Shown here in pieces: positions 37,849-51,460 of a stretch of 64,000 nucleotides of DNA. Under the pieces are notes generated by a model, which saw nothing but the letters and a program-made list of their open reading frames with translations, was not told the DNA's origin and did no database searches. A program made the position numbers and the translations under genes. How positions within the stretch are numbered: position 1 is the stretch's first letter; each line of letters begins with the position of its first letter. The DNA lies in NCBI GenBank assembly GCA_947650365.1, contig CANTAL010000100.1, positions 496,001-560,000 on the forward strand. Reading direction: 5' to 3'. This DNA is from Chamaelirium japonicum. Its lineage: Eukaryota; Streptophyta; Magnoliopsida; Liliales; Melanthiaceae.

Positions 37849-38416
37849 TTGTACGAATGAATTAGAATGGATCGTACGAATGAATTAGAATGGATAGTGC
37901 GAATGAATTAGAATGGATCGTACGAATGAATTAGAATTAGAATGGTTACATTCGTGCGAATGAATTAGAATGGATCGTACAAATGGATTAGAATGGATCG
38001 TACCACTGGATTAGAATGGATCGTACAAATGAATTAAAAAGGTTACATTTGTGAGAATGAATTAGAATGGATCGTACGAATGCATTAGAATGGATCGTAC
38101 GAATGGATTAGAATGGATCGTACGAATGAATTAGAATGGATCATACAAATGAATTAGAAAGGTTACATTCGTGAGAATGAATTAGAATGGATCATGCGAA
38201 TGAATTAGAATGGATACATTTGTGCGAATGAATTAGAATGGATCGTATATTCGTGCAAATAAATTAGAATGGATAGTACGAATGAATTAGAATGGATCCA
38301 CCGAATGAGTTAGAATGGATCATACGAATGAGTTAGAATGGATCGTACGAATGAATTAGAATGGATCGTACGAATGAATTAGAAAGGATCGTACGAATTG
38401 ATTAGAATGGATCGTA
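37849..38416 (+). repeat. Forward satellite tract
   Basis: Includes GAATTAGAATTAGAATGG near 37929, a small internal duplication. It mirrors CTAATTCTAATTC near 37739 in the neighbouring reverse tract. Ends at GGATCGTACGATGC. Confidence 0.92.
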
Positions 38417-40155
38417 CGATGCTATCTAATTCATTCTAATTCATTCTCACGAATGTTTCTAATTCATTTGCACGATCCATTCTAATTCATTCGTACGTTC
38501 CATTCTAATTCATTCACACGATCCATTCTTATTCATTCATACGATCCATTCTAATTCATTCGCACAATCCATTCTAATTCATTAGTATGATCCGTTCTAA
38601 TTCTTTCGTATGATCCATTATAACTCATTCGGTGGATCCATTCTAATTCATTCGTACGATCCATTCAAATTTATTTGCACGAATATACGATCCATTCTAT
38701 TTTCTTTTGCATAAATGTATCCATTCTAATTCATTCGTACGATCCGTTCTAATTCATTCGTATGATCTATTCTAATTCATTTGCACAAATGTATCCATTC
38801 TAATTCATTCATTCGATCCATTCTAATTCATTCGCATAAATATATCCATACTAATTCATTCATACGGTCCATTCTAATTCATTCGCATGATCTATTCTAA
38901 TTCATTCGCACAAATGTATCCATTCTAATTCATTCGTAATATCCATTCTAATTCATTCGCATGATCCATTCTAATTCATTTGTACGATCCATTCTAATTC
39001 ATTTGTACGATCCATTCTAATTCATTCGCACGAATGTATCCATTCTAATTTATTCGTACGATCCATTCTAATTCATTTGCACGAATGTAACCATTCTAAT
39101 TCATTCATACGTTCCATTCGTACGATCTATTCAAATTCATTCGCAATAATGTAACCATTCTAATTCATTCGCACGATCAATTCTAATTCATTCGTAAGAT
39201 CCGTTCTAATTTATTTATACAATCCATTCTAATTCATTCGTACAATCCATTCTAATTTATTCGTACAAATGTATCCATTCTAATTCATTCGTACGATCCA
39301 TTCTAATTCATTCGTACGATTCATTCTAATTCATTCGCATGATCCATTCTAATTCATTCGTACGATCCATTCTAATTCATTCGCACGAATATATCCATTC
39401 TAATGCATTCGTACGATTCATTCTAATTCATTTGCATGATCGATTCTAATTCATTCGTACGATCCATTTTTATTCATTCATACGATCCATTCTAATTCAT
39501 TCGCACAATCCATTCTAATTCATTCGTACGATCTATTCAAATTCATTCGTACAATCCATACTAATTCATTCGTACGATCCATTCTAATTCATTCGCACTA
39601 TCCATTCTAATTCATTCGTACGATCCATTCTAATTCATTCGTACAATCCATTCTAATTTATTCATACAAATCTATCCATTCTAATTCATTCGTACCATCT
39701 ATTCTAATTCTTTCAAACGATCTATTCTAATTCATTCGCACGAATGTATCTATTCTAATTCATTCGCACAATCCAATCTAATTCAAACGTACGATCCATT
39801 CTAATTCATTCACATGATGTATTCTAATTCATTCGTATGATCCATTCTAATTCATTCGTATGATTTATTGTAATTCATTCATACGATCCATTCTAATTCA
39901 TTCGCACAAATGTATCCATTCTAATTCATTCGTACGATCCATTCTAATTCATTCGCACGATCCATTCTAATTCATTTGTACGAATATATCCATTCTAATT
40001 CATTCGCACGATCCATTCTAATTCATTCACACGATCCATTCTAATTCATTCGTATGATCCATTCTAATTCATTCGTACGATCCATTCTAATTCATTCGTA
40101 TGATCCATTCTAATTCATTCCTACGATCTATTCTAATTCATTCGTACGATTTATT
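38417..40155 (-). repeat. Reverse satellite tract
   Basis: Unusually diverged near 38690-38710 (CTATTTTCTTTTGCATAAATG). Carries the AATCTAATTCAAACG variant run at 39774. Ends at TTATTCGAATGG. Confidence 0.93.
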
Positions 40156-40636
40156 CGAATGGATTAGAATGGATCGTACGAATGGATTAAAATGGATCAT
40201 AGGAATGAATTAGAATGGATCGTGCAAATGAATTAGAATGGATATATTCGTGCGAATGAATTAGAATGGATCGTACGAATGAATTAGACTGGATCGTACG
40301 AATAAATTAGAATGGATACATTCATGCAAATGAATTAGAATGGATCGTACGAAAGAATTAGAATGGATCATACGAATGAATTAGAATGGATCGTACGAAT
40401 GAATTAGAATGGTTACATTCGTGCGAATGAATTAGAATAGATCGTACGAATGGATTAGAATGGATCATACAAATGGATTAGAACGCATTGTACGAATGAA
40501 TTAGAATAGATACATTTGTGCGAATGAATTAGATTGCATCGTACGAATGAATTTGAATGGATTGTACGAATGAATTAGAATGGATCGTACGAATGAATTA
40601 GAATGGATCGTATAAATGAATTAGAATGGATCGTTC
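40156..40636 (+). repeat. Forward satellite tract
   Basis: Counterpart of 11897-12347 but without the short reverse insert at 12172-12221. Ends at ATCGTTCAAATATATCC. Confidence 0.92.
40240..40423 (+). repeat. Duplicated segment, counterpart of 63794-64000
   Basis: The order GGATATATTCGTGC, GACTGGATCG, AATAAATTAG, ACATTCATGCAAATG, then GGTTACATTCGTG matches the last 200 bp of the window. The later copy has one more 23-bp monomer. Confidence 0.7.
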
Positions 40637-42086
40637 AAATATATCCATTCTAATTCATTCGCACAAATGTATCCATTCTAATTCATTTGTACGATGCATT
40701 CTAATTCATTCGTACGATCCATTCTAATTCATTCGCACGAATGTAACTATTCTAATTCATTCGTACGATCCATTCTAATTAATTCCTACGATACATTCTA
40801 ATTCAATCGCATGAATGTATCCATTCTAATTCATTTGCACGATCCATTCTAATTCATTCCTATGATCCATTCTAATTCATTCGTACGATCCATTCTAATT
40901 CATTCGCTCGAATGTATCCATTCTAATTCATTCGTACGATCCATTCTAATTCATTCGTACGATCCATTCTAATTCATTCGCACGAATGTATCCATTCTAA
41001 TGCATTCGTACGATTCATTCTAATTCATTTGCACGACCCATTCTAATTCATTCGTACGATCCATTCTAATTCATTCGTCAAATCGATTCTAATTCATTCG
41101 CACGAATGTATCCATTCTAATTCATTCGTACAATCCATTCTAATTCAATCGCATGATCCATTCTAATTCATTCGTATGATCAATTCTAATTCATTCCTAC
41201 GATCTATTCTAATTCATTCGCTCGAATGTATCCATTCTAATTTATTCGTTTGATCCATTCTAATTCATTCATACGATCCATTCAAATTCATTCGCATAAT
41301 CCATTCTAATTCATTCATACGATCCATTCTAATTCATTCTCACGAATGTAATCTTTCTAATTCATTCGTACGATCCATTCTAATTCATTCGTACAATCCA
41401 TTCAAATTTATTCTCACGAATGTAACCTTTCTAATTCATTTGTATGATTCATTCTAATTCATTCGTACGATCCATTCTAATCCACTCGTACGATCCATTC
41501 TAATCCATTCGTACGATCTATTCTAATTCATTCGTACGATCCATTCTAATTCATTCTCACAAATGGAACCTTTCTAATTCATTTGTACGATCCATTCTAT
41601 TTAATTTGTACAATCCATTCTAATTCATTCGCACGAATGTATCTATTCTAATTCATTCGTACGATCCATTCTAATTCATTCGCATGATCCATTCTAACTC
41701 ATTCGGTGGATCCATTCTAATTCATTCGTACGATCCATTCTAATTCATTCGCACGATCCACTCCAATTTATTCGTACAATCCATTCTAATTCATTCGTAC
41801 GATCTATTCTAATTCATTCGTTCGATCCATTCTAATTCATTCGTATAATCTATTCTAATTCATTCGCACGAATGTAACCATTCTAATTCATTCATACGAT
41901 TCATTCTAATTCATTCGTAAGATCTATTCTAATTCATTCGCACGAATGTATCCATTCTAATTCATTCGTACGAATCATTCTAATTCGTTCATACGATCTA
42001 TTCTAATTCGTTCGTACGATCCATTCTAATTCATTTGTACGATTCATTCTAATCCATTTAGTACGATCCATTCTAATTCATTCGTA
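40637..42086 (-). repeat. Reverse satellite tract
   Basis: Includes TCTCACAAATGGAACC near 41561 and a CGGTGGATCC unit near 41704. CCATTTAGTACG near 42053 has an extra base. Ends at CATTCGTACAAATG. Confidence 0.93.
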
Positions 42087-42422
42087 CAAATGAATTAGAA
42101 TGGATCGTACGAATGAATTAGAATGGATTGTGCGAATGAATTAGAATGGATCGTATGAATAAATAAGAATGGATCGTACGAATGAATTAGAATGGATCGT
42201 GCAAATGAATTAGAATGGATACATTCGTGCGAATGAATTAGAATGGATCGTGCGAATGAATTAGAATGGATATATTTGAACGAATGAATTAGAATGGATC
42301 ATGCGAATGAATTAGAATCGATACATTCGTGCGAATGAATTAGAATAGATCGTACGAATGAATTATAATGGATCATACGAATGGATTAGAACGCATTGGA
42401 CGAATGAATTAGATTGCATCGT
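42087..42422 (+). repeat. Forward satellite tract
   Basis: Leads into cassette copy 3. Ends at CATCGTATGATCC, where copies 1 and 2 have CATCGTACGATCC. Confidence 0.92.
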
Positions 42423-42684
42423 ATGATCCATTCTAATTCATTCGTACGATCCATTCTAATTCATTCGCACAAATGTATCCATTCTAATTCATTCGCTCGA
42501 ATGTATCCATTTTAATTCATTCGTACGATCCATTCTAATTCATTTGTACGATCTAATTCATTCGTACAATCCATTCTAATTCATCGTACGATCTATTCTA
42601 ATTCATTCGCACGAATGTATCCATTCTAATTCATTCGTACGATCCATTCTAATTCGTTCGTACGATCCATTCTAATTCATTCGT
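42423..42684 (-). repeat. Reverse satellite tract
   Basis: First inverted part of cassette copy 3, same length as in the other copies. Confidence 0.92.
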
Positions 42685-42826
42685 ACGAATAAATTAAAAT
42701 AGATATATTCAAGCAAATGAATTAGAATGGATCGTACGAATGAATTAGAATGGATCGTACGAATGGACTAGAATTAGATCGTACGAATGAATTAGAATGG
42801 ATCGTACGAATGAATTAGAATGAATC
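42685..42826 (+). repeat. Forward satellite tract
   Basis: Cassette copy 3 counterpart of 6687-6828. Confidence 0.92.
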
Positions 42827-42992
42827 ATATTCTAAATCATTCGCACGATCTATTCTAATTCATTCGCATGAATGTATCCATTCTAATTCATTTGCACGAT
42901 CCATTCTAATTCATTCCTATGATCCATTCTAATTCATTCGAACGATCCATTCTAATTCATTCGCTCAAATGTATCCATTCTAATTCATTCGT
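42827..42992 (-). repeat. Reverse satellite tract
   Basis: Second inverted part of cassette copy 3. Has CTCAAATG where the others have CTCGAATG. Confidence 0.92.
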
Positions 42993-43769
42993 ACGAATTA
43001 ATTAGAATGGATACATTTGTGCGATGAATAAGAATGGAGCGTACGAATGAATTAGAATGGAGCGTACGAATGAACTAGAATGGATACATTCGTGCGAATG
43101 AATTAGAATAGATCATATAAAAGAATTAGAATGGATACATTCGAGCGAATGAATAAGAATGGATCGTACGAATGAATTAGAATGGATCATAGGAATGAAT
43201 TAGAATGGATCGTGCAAATGAATTAGAATGGATTGTACGAATGAATTAGAATGGATACATTCATGCGAATGAATTAGAATGGATCGTACGAATGAATTAG
43301 AATGGATACATTCAAGCGAATGAACGAATTAGAATGGATCGTATGAATGAATTAGAATGGATCGTACGAATGAATTAGAATAGAATATACGAATGAATTA
43401 GAATGGATCGTGCGAATGAATTAGAATGGATCATGCGAATGAATTAGAATGGATTGTATGAATGAGTTTGAATGGATCGTACAAATGAATTAGAATGGAT
43501 CGTGCGAATGAATTAGAATGGATACATTCGAGCGAATGAATTAGAATGGATCGTACGAATGGATTAGAATGGATCGTACGAATGGATTAGAATGGATCAT
43601 ACGAATGGATTAGAATGGATCGTACGAATGAATTAGAATGGATACATACAAATGAATTAGAATGGATCGTGCGAATAAATTATACGAATAAATTAGAATG
43701 GATCATACGTATGAACTAGAATAGTTACATTCATGCGAATGAATTAGAATGGATCGTTCGAATGGATTA
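42993..43769 (+). repeat. Forward satellite tract
   Basis: Tail of cassette copy 3, then irregular units near 43640-43690 (GGATACATACAAATG, AATAAATTATACG). Ends at GGATTAGTATGATCC. Confidence 0.92.
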
Positions 43770-43951
43770 GTATGATCCATTTTAATTCATTCGTACGATC
43801 CATTCTAATTCATTCGTACGATCCATTCTAATTCATTCGTACAATCCATTCTAATTCATTCGCTCGAATGTATCCATTCTAATTCATTCGTACGATCCAT
43901 TCTAATTCGTTCATACGATCCATTCTAATTCGTTCGTACGATCCATTCTAA
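43770..43951 (-). repeat. Short reverse tract
   Basis: Eight monomers including one 28-mer. Ends abruptly at CCATTCTAAAATGAG. Confidence 0.9.
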
Positions 43952-44178
43952 AATGAGTTAGAATGGATCATACGAATGAATTAGAATGGATCATACGAAT
44001 GAATTAGAATGGATCATACGAATGAATTAGAATGGATTGTGTGAATGAATTAGAATGGATCGTATGAATGAATAAGAATGGATCGTACGAATGAATTAGA
44101 ATGGATCGTGCGAATGTATTAGAATGAATCGTACGAATGCATTAGAATGGATCGGACGAATGAATTGGAATGAATCGT
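43952..44178 (+). repeat. Short forward tract
   Basis: Nine to ten 23-mers. Ends at GAATCGTACGATCC, as at 21205 and 31687. Confidence 0.9.
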
Positions 44179-44222
44179 ACGATCCATTCTAATTCATTCG
44201 TCCGATCCATTCTAATTCATTC
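44179..44222 (-). repeat. Very short reverse tract (about 44 bp)
   Basis: Two monomers (one with CGTCCGATCC), then CATTCGTGCGAATG starts the next forward tract. Confidence 0.85.
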
Positions 44223-45022
44223 GTGCGAATGAATTAGAATGGATACATTCGAGCGAATGAATTAGAACGCATTGTACGAATGAATTAGAATGGATCATGC
44301 GAATGAATTAAAATGGATCGTACAAATGAATTAGAATGGATCGTGCGAATGAATTAGAATGGATCGTACGAACGAATTAGAATGGATCGTATGAATGGAT
44401 TAGAATGGATCGTATGAATGGACTAGAATGGATCATACGAATGGATCATGCGAATGAATTAGAATGGATCGTAGGAATGAATTAGAATGGATCGTACGAA
44501 TGAATTAGAATGAATTAGAATGGATCGTACGAATGAATTAGAATGGATCACGCGAATGAATTAAAATGGATACATTTGTACGAATGAATTAGAATGGATC
44601 GTACGAATGAATTAGAATGGATCGTGCAAATGAATTAGAATGGATCGTACGAACGAATTAGAATGGATCGTATGAACGAATTAGAATGGATCGTACGAAT
44701 GAATTAGAATAGATACATTCGAGCGAATGAATTAGAATGGATCGTACGAATGAATTAGAATGGATCATAGGATTGAATTAGAATGGATCGTACGAATGAA
44801 TTAGAATGGATCGTATAAATGCATTAGAATGGGTCGTATGAATGAATAAGAATGGATCGTACGAATGAATTAGAATGGATTATGCGAATGAATTTGAATG
44901 GATCGTATAAATGAATAAGAATGGATCGTACGAATGAATAAGAATAGATCGTGTGAATCAATTAGAATGAATCGTACGAATGCATTAGAATGGATCGTAC
45001 GAATGAATAAGAATGAATCGTA
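44223..45022 (+). repeat. Forward satellite tract
   Basis: Includes AATGAATTAGAATGAATTAG near 44501, a small internal duplication. Ends at GAATCGTATGATCC. Confidence 0.92.
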
Positions 45023-46075
45023 TGATCCATTCTAATTCATTTGTCCGATCCATTCTAATTCATTCGCACGAATGTATCCATTCTGATTCATTCACACGAA
45101 TGTATCCATTCTAATTCATTCGTACAATCCATTTTAATTCCTTCGCACGATCCATTCTAATTCATTCGTATGATCCATTCTAACTCATTCGGTGGATCCA
45201 TTCTAATTCATTCGTACGATCCATTCTAACTCATTCGCACTATCCATTCTAATTCATTCGCATAATCCATTCTAATTCATTCGTACGATCTATTCTAATC
45301 AATTCGTATGATCAATTCTAATTCATTCATACGATCCATTCTAATTCATTCTCACAAATGTAACCATTCTAATTCATTCGTACGATCCATTCTAATTCAT
45401 TCCTACGATCAATTCTAATTCATTCGTACGATCCATTCAAATTAATTCGCATGATCCATTCTAATTCATTCGTATGATCCATTCTAATTTATTCTCACAA
45501 ATGTAACCTTTCTAATTCATTTGTATGATCCATTCTAATCCATTCGTACGATCCATTCTAATCCATTCGTACGATCCATTCTAGTCCATTCGTACTATCC
45601 ATTCTAATTCATTCGTATAATCCATTCTAATTCATTCTCACAAATGTAACCTTTCTAATTCATTTGTACGATCCATTCTAATTCATTCGTACGATCCATT
45701 TTAATCCATTGTACGATCCATTCTAATCCATTCGTACGATCCATTCTAATTCATTCACACGAATGTAACCATTCTAATTTATTCGTACAATCCATTCTAA
45801 TTCATTCCTACGATCTATTCTAATTCATTCGCATGAATGGATCCATTCTAATTCATTCCTACGATCCATTCTAATTCATTCGCTCGAATGTATCCATTCT
45901 AATTCATTCGTACGATCCATTCTAATTCACTCGTACGATCCATTCTAATCCATTCGTACGATTCATTCTAATTCATTCGCACGAATGTAACCATTCTAAT
46001 TCATTCGTACGATCCATTCAAATTCATTCTCACAAATGTAACCTTTCTAATTCATTTGTACGATTCATTCGTATA
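45023..46075 (-). repeat. Reverse satellite tract
   Basis: Contains higher-order fragments near 45487-45780 with CTCACAAATGTAACC. Ends at CGATTCATTCGTATATTCG. Confidence 0.93.
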
Positions 46076-47341
46076 TTCGTGCAAATAAATTAGAAAGGAT
46101 CATACGAATGAATTAGAATGGATCGTACGAATGGATTAGAATGGATCGTACGAATGGATTAGAATGGATCGTACGAATGAATTAGAATGGATATATTCGA
46201 GCGAATAAATTAGAATGGATCGTACGAATGAATTAGAATGGATCATAGGAATGAATTAGAATGGATCGTGCAAATGAATTAGAATGGATACATTCGTGTG
46301 AATGAATTAGAATGGATCATAGGAATGAATTAGAATGGATCGTACGAATGAATTAGAATGGTTACATTCGTGTGAATGAATTAGAATGGATCGTACGAAT
46401 GGATTAGAATGGATCGTACGAATGAATTAGAAAGGTTACATTTGTGAGAATGAATTAGAATGGATCGTACGAATGAATTAGAATGGATCGTACGAATGGA
46501 TTAGAATGGATCGTACGGATGAATTAGAATGGATTGTACGAATGCATTAGAATGGATACATTCGTGCGAATGAATTAGAATGGATCGTACGAATGAATTA
46601 GAATGGATCGTGCGAATGAATTAGAATGGATCGTACGAATGAATTAGAATGGATCGTACGAATGAATTAGAATGGATCATACGAATGAATTAGAATGGAT
46701 ACATTTGTGCGAATGAATTAGAATGGATCGTATGAATGAATTAGAATGGATTCATACGAATGAATTAGAATGGATCGTACGAATGGATTAGAATGGATCG
46801 TACGAATTAGAATGGATCGTACGAATGAATTAGAATGGTTACATTCCACCGAATGAGTTAGAATGGATTATACGAATGAATTAGAATGGATCGTACGAAT
46901 GCATTAGAATGGATCGTACGAATGAATAAGAATGAATCGTACAAATGAATTAGAAATCGATCGTACGAATGAATTAGAATGGTTACATTCGTGCGAATGA
47001 ATTAGAATGGATCGTAGGAATGGATTAGAATGGATCGTACGAATGGATTATAATGGATCGTACGAATGGATTAGAATGGATCGTACGAATGGATTAGAAT
47101 GGATCGTACGAATGGATTAGAATGGATCGTACGAATGCATTAGAATGGATCGTACGAAAGAATTAGAATGGATCGTGCGAAAGAATTAGAATGGATCGTG
47201 CGAATGAATTAAAATGGATCATATGAACGAATTAGAATGGATCGTACGAACGAATTAGAATGGATCGTACGAACGAATTAGAATGGATCATATGAACGAA
47301 TTAGAATGGATCGTACGAATGAATTAGAATGGATGCATTCG
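46076..47341 (+). repeat. Forward satellite tract
   Basis: Contains the 245-bp shortened higher-order repeat. Six consecutive GGATTAG or variant monomers follow near 47010-47125. Ends at GGATGCATTCGTACG. Confidence 0.93.
46189..46433 (+). repeat. Higher-order repeat shortened by two monomers (245 bp)
   Basis: It runs from GGATATATTCGAGC to the GGTTACATTTGTGAG at 46434, which is 291 minus 46. The block after GGTTACATTCGTGTG keeps one GGATTAG monomer and goes straight to the GAAA monomer. Confidence 0.8.
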
Positions 47342-49123
47342 TACGATCCATTCTAATTCATTCGTACGATCCATTCTAATCCATTTATACGATCCATTCT
47401 AATTCATTCGTACGATCCATTCTAATCCATTCGTACGATCCATTCTAATTCATTCGTATGATCCATTCTAATTCATTTGCATGATCCATTCTAATTCTTT
47501 CATATGGTCCATTCTAATCCATTCGTACGATCCATTCTAATTCATTCGCACGATCCATTCTAATTCATTCGCACGATCCATTCTAATTCTTTTATATGAT
47601 CCATTCTAATTCATTCGCACGAATGTATCCATTCTAGTTCATTCGTACGCTCCATTCTAATTCATTCGTACGCTCCATTCTTATTCATCGCACAAATGTA
47701 TCCCTTCTAATTCATTCGTACGATCCATTTTAATTCATTTGCACGATCGATTCTAATTCATTCGTATGATCCATTCTAATTCATTCGTACGATCCAATCA
47801 AATTCTTTCGCACAAATGTGACCATTCTAATTCATTCGTACGATCCATTCTAATTCATTCGCACAAATGTATCTATTCTAATTCATTCGTACAATGCGTT
47901 CTAATACATTCGTACGATCCATTCAAATCCATTTGTACGATCCATTCTAATTCATTCGTACGATCCATTCGAATTCATTCGCACGATCCATTCTAATTCT
48001 TTCATATGATCCATTCTAATTCATTCGTACGATCCATTCTAATCCAATCGTACGATCCATTCTAATTCATTCCATTCTAATCCATTCTAATTCATTCGTA
48101 CGATCCATTCTAATTCATTCGTATGATCCATTCTAATTCATTCGTACGATCCATTCATTCTAATTCATTCGTACGATCCATTCTAATTCATTCTCACAAA
48201 TGTAACCTTTCTAATTCATTTGTATGATCCATTCTAATTCATTCGTACGATCCATTCTAATTCATTCTCACAAATGCAACCTTTCTAATTCATTTGTACG
48301 ATCCATTCTAATTCATTCGTACGATCCATTCTAATCCATTCGTACGAACCATTCTAATTCATTCTCACAAATGTAACCTTTCTAATTCATTCATACGATC
48401 CATTCTAATCCATTCGTACGATTCATTCTAATCCATTCGTACGATCCATTCTAATTCATTCGTACGATCCATTCTAATCCATTTTAATTACATTCGTACT
48501 AATCCATTCGTACGATCCATTCTAATTCATTCGTATGATCAATTCTAATTCATTCGCACGATCCATTCTAATTCATTCGTATGATCCATTCTAATTCATT
48601 CGCACGAATGTAACCATTCTAATTCATTCGTACGATCCATTCTAATTCATTCGTACAATCCATTCTAATTCATTCGCATGATCCATTCTAATTCATTCGC
48701 ACGAATGTATCCATTCTAATTCATTTGCACGATCCATTCTAATTCATTCCTATGATCAATTCTAATTCATTCGTTCGATCCATTCTAATTCATTCGTACG
48801 ATCCATTCTAATTCATTCGGTGGATCCATTCTAATTCATTCGTACGATCCTTTCTAATTCATTCGTACGATCCGTTCTAATTTATTCGTAAGATCCATTC
48901 TAATTCATTCGTACGATATATTCTAATTCATTCGCATGATCCATTCTAATTCATTCGTACGATCCATTCTAATTCATTCGTACAATCCATTCAAATTCGT
49001 TCGTACGATGCAATCTAATTCATCCGCACACTTGTATCTATTCTAATTCATTCGTACAATGCGTTCAAATCCATTCGTACGATCCATTCTAATTCATTCG
49101 TACAATCCATTCTAATTCATTCG
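47342..49123 (-). repeat. Reverse satellite tract
   Basis: Disordered near 48070-48160 and 48480-48500 (CATTCCATTCTAATCC, TTTTAATTACATTCG). A satellite-only open frame spans 47766-47996. Ends at CATTCGAATGAATTAGG. Confidence 0.92.
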
Positions 49124-49310
49124 AATGAATTAGGATGGATCGTACGAATGGATTAGAATGGATCGTACGAATGGATTAGAATGGATCGTACGAATGAATT
49201 AGAATGGATAGTACAAATGAATTAAAAAGGTTACATTTGTGAGAATGAATTAGAATGGATCGTGCGAATGAATAAGAATGGATCAGACGAATGAATTAGA
49301 ATGGATCGTA
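49124..49310 (+). repeat. Short forward tract
   Basis: Seven to eight monomers including GGTTACATTTGTGAG. Ends at GGATCGTACGATTC. Confidence 0.9.
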
Positions 49311-50001
49311 CGATTCATTCTAATTCATTCGTATGATCCATTCTAATGCATTCATACGATCTATTCTAATTCATTCGCACGAATGTAACCATTCTAATTC
49401 ATTCGTACGATTCATTCATTCGTATGAGCTATTCTAAATCATTCGTACGATCTATTCTAATTCATTCGTACGATCCATTCTAATCCATTCGTACGATCCA
49501 TTCTAATTCATTCGTACGATCCATTCTAATTCATTCTCACAAATGTAACATTTCTAATTCATTTGTACGATCCATTCTAATTCATTAGTACGATCCATTC
49601 TAATCCATTCATACGATCTATTCTAATTCATTCTAATTCATTCGTACGATCCATTCGTATGATCCATTCTAATTCATTCGAGAAATGTATCTATTTTAAT
49701 TCATTCGTACGATCCATTCTAATTTATTCATACGATCCATTCTAATTCATTCGCACGATCCAATCTAATTCATTCGTACGATCCATTCTAATTCATTCGC
49801 ATGAATATATCTATTATAATTCATTCGTATGATCCATTCTAATTTATTCGCACGATCAATTCTAATTCATTCGTACGATCCATTCTAATTCATTCGCACG
49901 ATCCATTCTAATTTATTCGTACGATCCATTCTAATTCATTCGTACGATCTATTCTAATTCATTCGCACGATCCATTCTAATTCATTCATACGATCCATTC
50001 G
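49311..50001 (-). repeat. Reverse satellite tract
   Basis: Has shortened units CGATTCATTCATTCG near 49409 and CTAATTCATTCTAATTC near 49622. Ends at CATTCGTACGAATG. Confidence 0.92.
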
Positions 50002-50144
50002 TACGAATGAATTAGAATGGATCATACAAATGAATTAGAAAGGTTACATTCGTGAGAATAAATGAGAATGGATCGTGCGAATGAATTAGAATTGATCATA
50101 CAAATGAATTAGAATGGATCGTACGAATGAATTAGATTGCATCG
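50002..50144 (+). repeat. Short forward tract
   Basis: Six monomers with GGTTACATTCGTGAG. Ends at CATCGTACGATCC. Confidence 0.9.
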
Positions 50145-50929
50145 TACGATCCATTCTAATTCATTCGCACGATCCATTCTAATTCATTCGTATAATCAAT
50201 TCTAATTCATTCGCATTATCCATTCTAATTTATTCGTAAGATCCATTCTAATTCATTCGCACGAATGTAACCATTCTAATTCATTCGTACGATCCATTCT
50301 AATTCATTCATACGAATGTAACCTTTCTAATTCGTTCGTACGATCCATTCTAATTCATTCATACGATCCATTCTAATTCATTCCTACGATCCATTCTAAT
50401 TCATTCGCTCGAACGTATCCATTCTAGTTCATTCGTACGATCCATTCTAATCCATTCGTACGATCCATTCTAATTCATTCGCACGATCCATTCAAATTCA
50501 TTCGCATGATCCATTCTAATTCGTTCGTACGATCCATTCTAATTCGTTCGCACGATCCATTCTAATTCATTCGCACGATCCATTCTAATTCTTTCATATG
50601 ATCCATTCTAATTCTTTCGCACGAATGTATCCATTCTAATTCATTTGCACGATCCATTCTAATTCATTCCTATGATCCATTCTAATTCATTCGTACGATC
50701 CATTCTAATTTATTCGCACGAATATATCCATTCTAATTCATTCGTATGATCCATTCTCATTCATTCGCACGATCCGTTCTAATTCATTTGCACAATCCAT
50801 TCGTACGATCCATTCAAATTCATTCACATAATCCATTCTAATTCATTCGTACGATCCATTCTAATTCATTCTCACGAATGTAACCTTTCTAATTCATTTG
50901 TATGATCCATTATAATTCATTCGTACGAT
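50145..50929 (-). repeat. Reverse satellite tract
   Basis: Includes GAACGTATCC near 50411. Ends at CGTACGATACATTTGTGCG. Confidence 0.92.
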
Positions 50930-51083
50930 ACATTTGTGCGAATGAATTAGAATGGATCATACGATTGAATTTGAATGGATCGTACGAATAAATTAGAATG
51001 GATACATTTGTGCGATGAATAAGAATGGAGCGTACGAATGAATTAGAATGGAACGTACGAATGAACTGGAATGGATACATTCG
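50930..51083 (+). repeat. Short forward tract
   Basis: Carries the cassette-type series TGCGATGAATAAG, GGAGCG, GGAACG, GAACTGG. Ends at ACATTCGTTCATACG. Confidence 0.9.
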
Positions 51084-51169
51084 TTCATACGATCCATTCT
51101 AATTCGTTCGTACGATCCATTCTAATTCATTCGTACAATCCATTCTAATTCATTCTCATAAATGTAACC

Positions 51170-51460
51170 TTTCTAATTCATTTGTACGATCCATTCTAAT
51201 TCATTCGTACGATCCATTCTAATCCATTCGTATGATCCATTCTAATCCATTTGTATGATCCATTCTAATTCATTCGCACGAATGTAACCATTCTAATTCA
51301 TTCGTACGATCCATTCTAATTCATTCCTACGATCCATTCTAATTCATTCGCACGAATGTATCCATTCTAATTCATTTGCACGATCCATTGTAATTCATTC
51401 CTATGATCCATTCTAATTCATTCGTACGATCCATTCTAATTCATTCGCTCGAATGTATCC
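51170..51460 (-). repeat. Complete 291-bp higher-order repeat, reverse
   Basis: The spacing from AATGTAACC (ending 51169) to CTCGAATGTATCC (ending 51460) is again 291 bp, with the same monomer order as 32368-32658. Differences are single bases, for example TTGTAATTC near 51388. Confidence 0.82.

Larger units (their letters stand above)
39740..40700. repeat. Duplicated segment, counterpart of 11236-12420
   Basis: AATCTAATTCAAACG is at 39774. The displacement from the earlier copy falls from 28,489 to 28,259 bp across the segment, a difference of 230 bp or ten 23-mers. The rare variant monomers and both switch sequences are kept. Confidence 0.78.
42319..43520. repeat. Multi-inversion cassette, copy 3
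   Basis: It lies 34,116 bp after copy 2 with the same switches (42423, 42685, 42827, 42993) and unchanged spacing to about 43400. From there one 23-bp monomer present in copy 2 is absent. Few base changes are visible, for example TAAATC near 42833. Confidence 0.88.
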
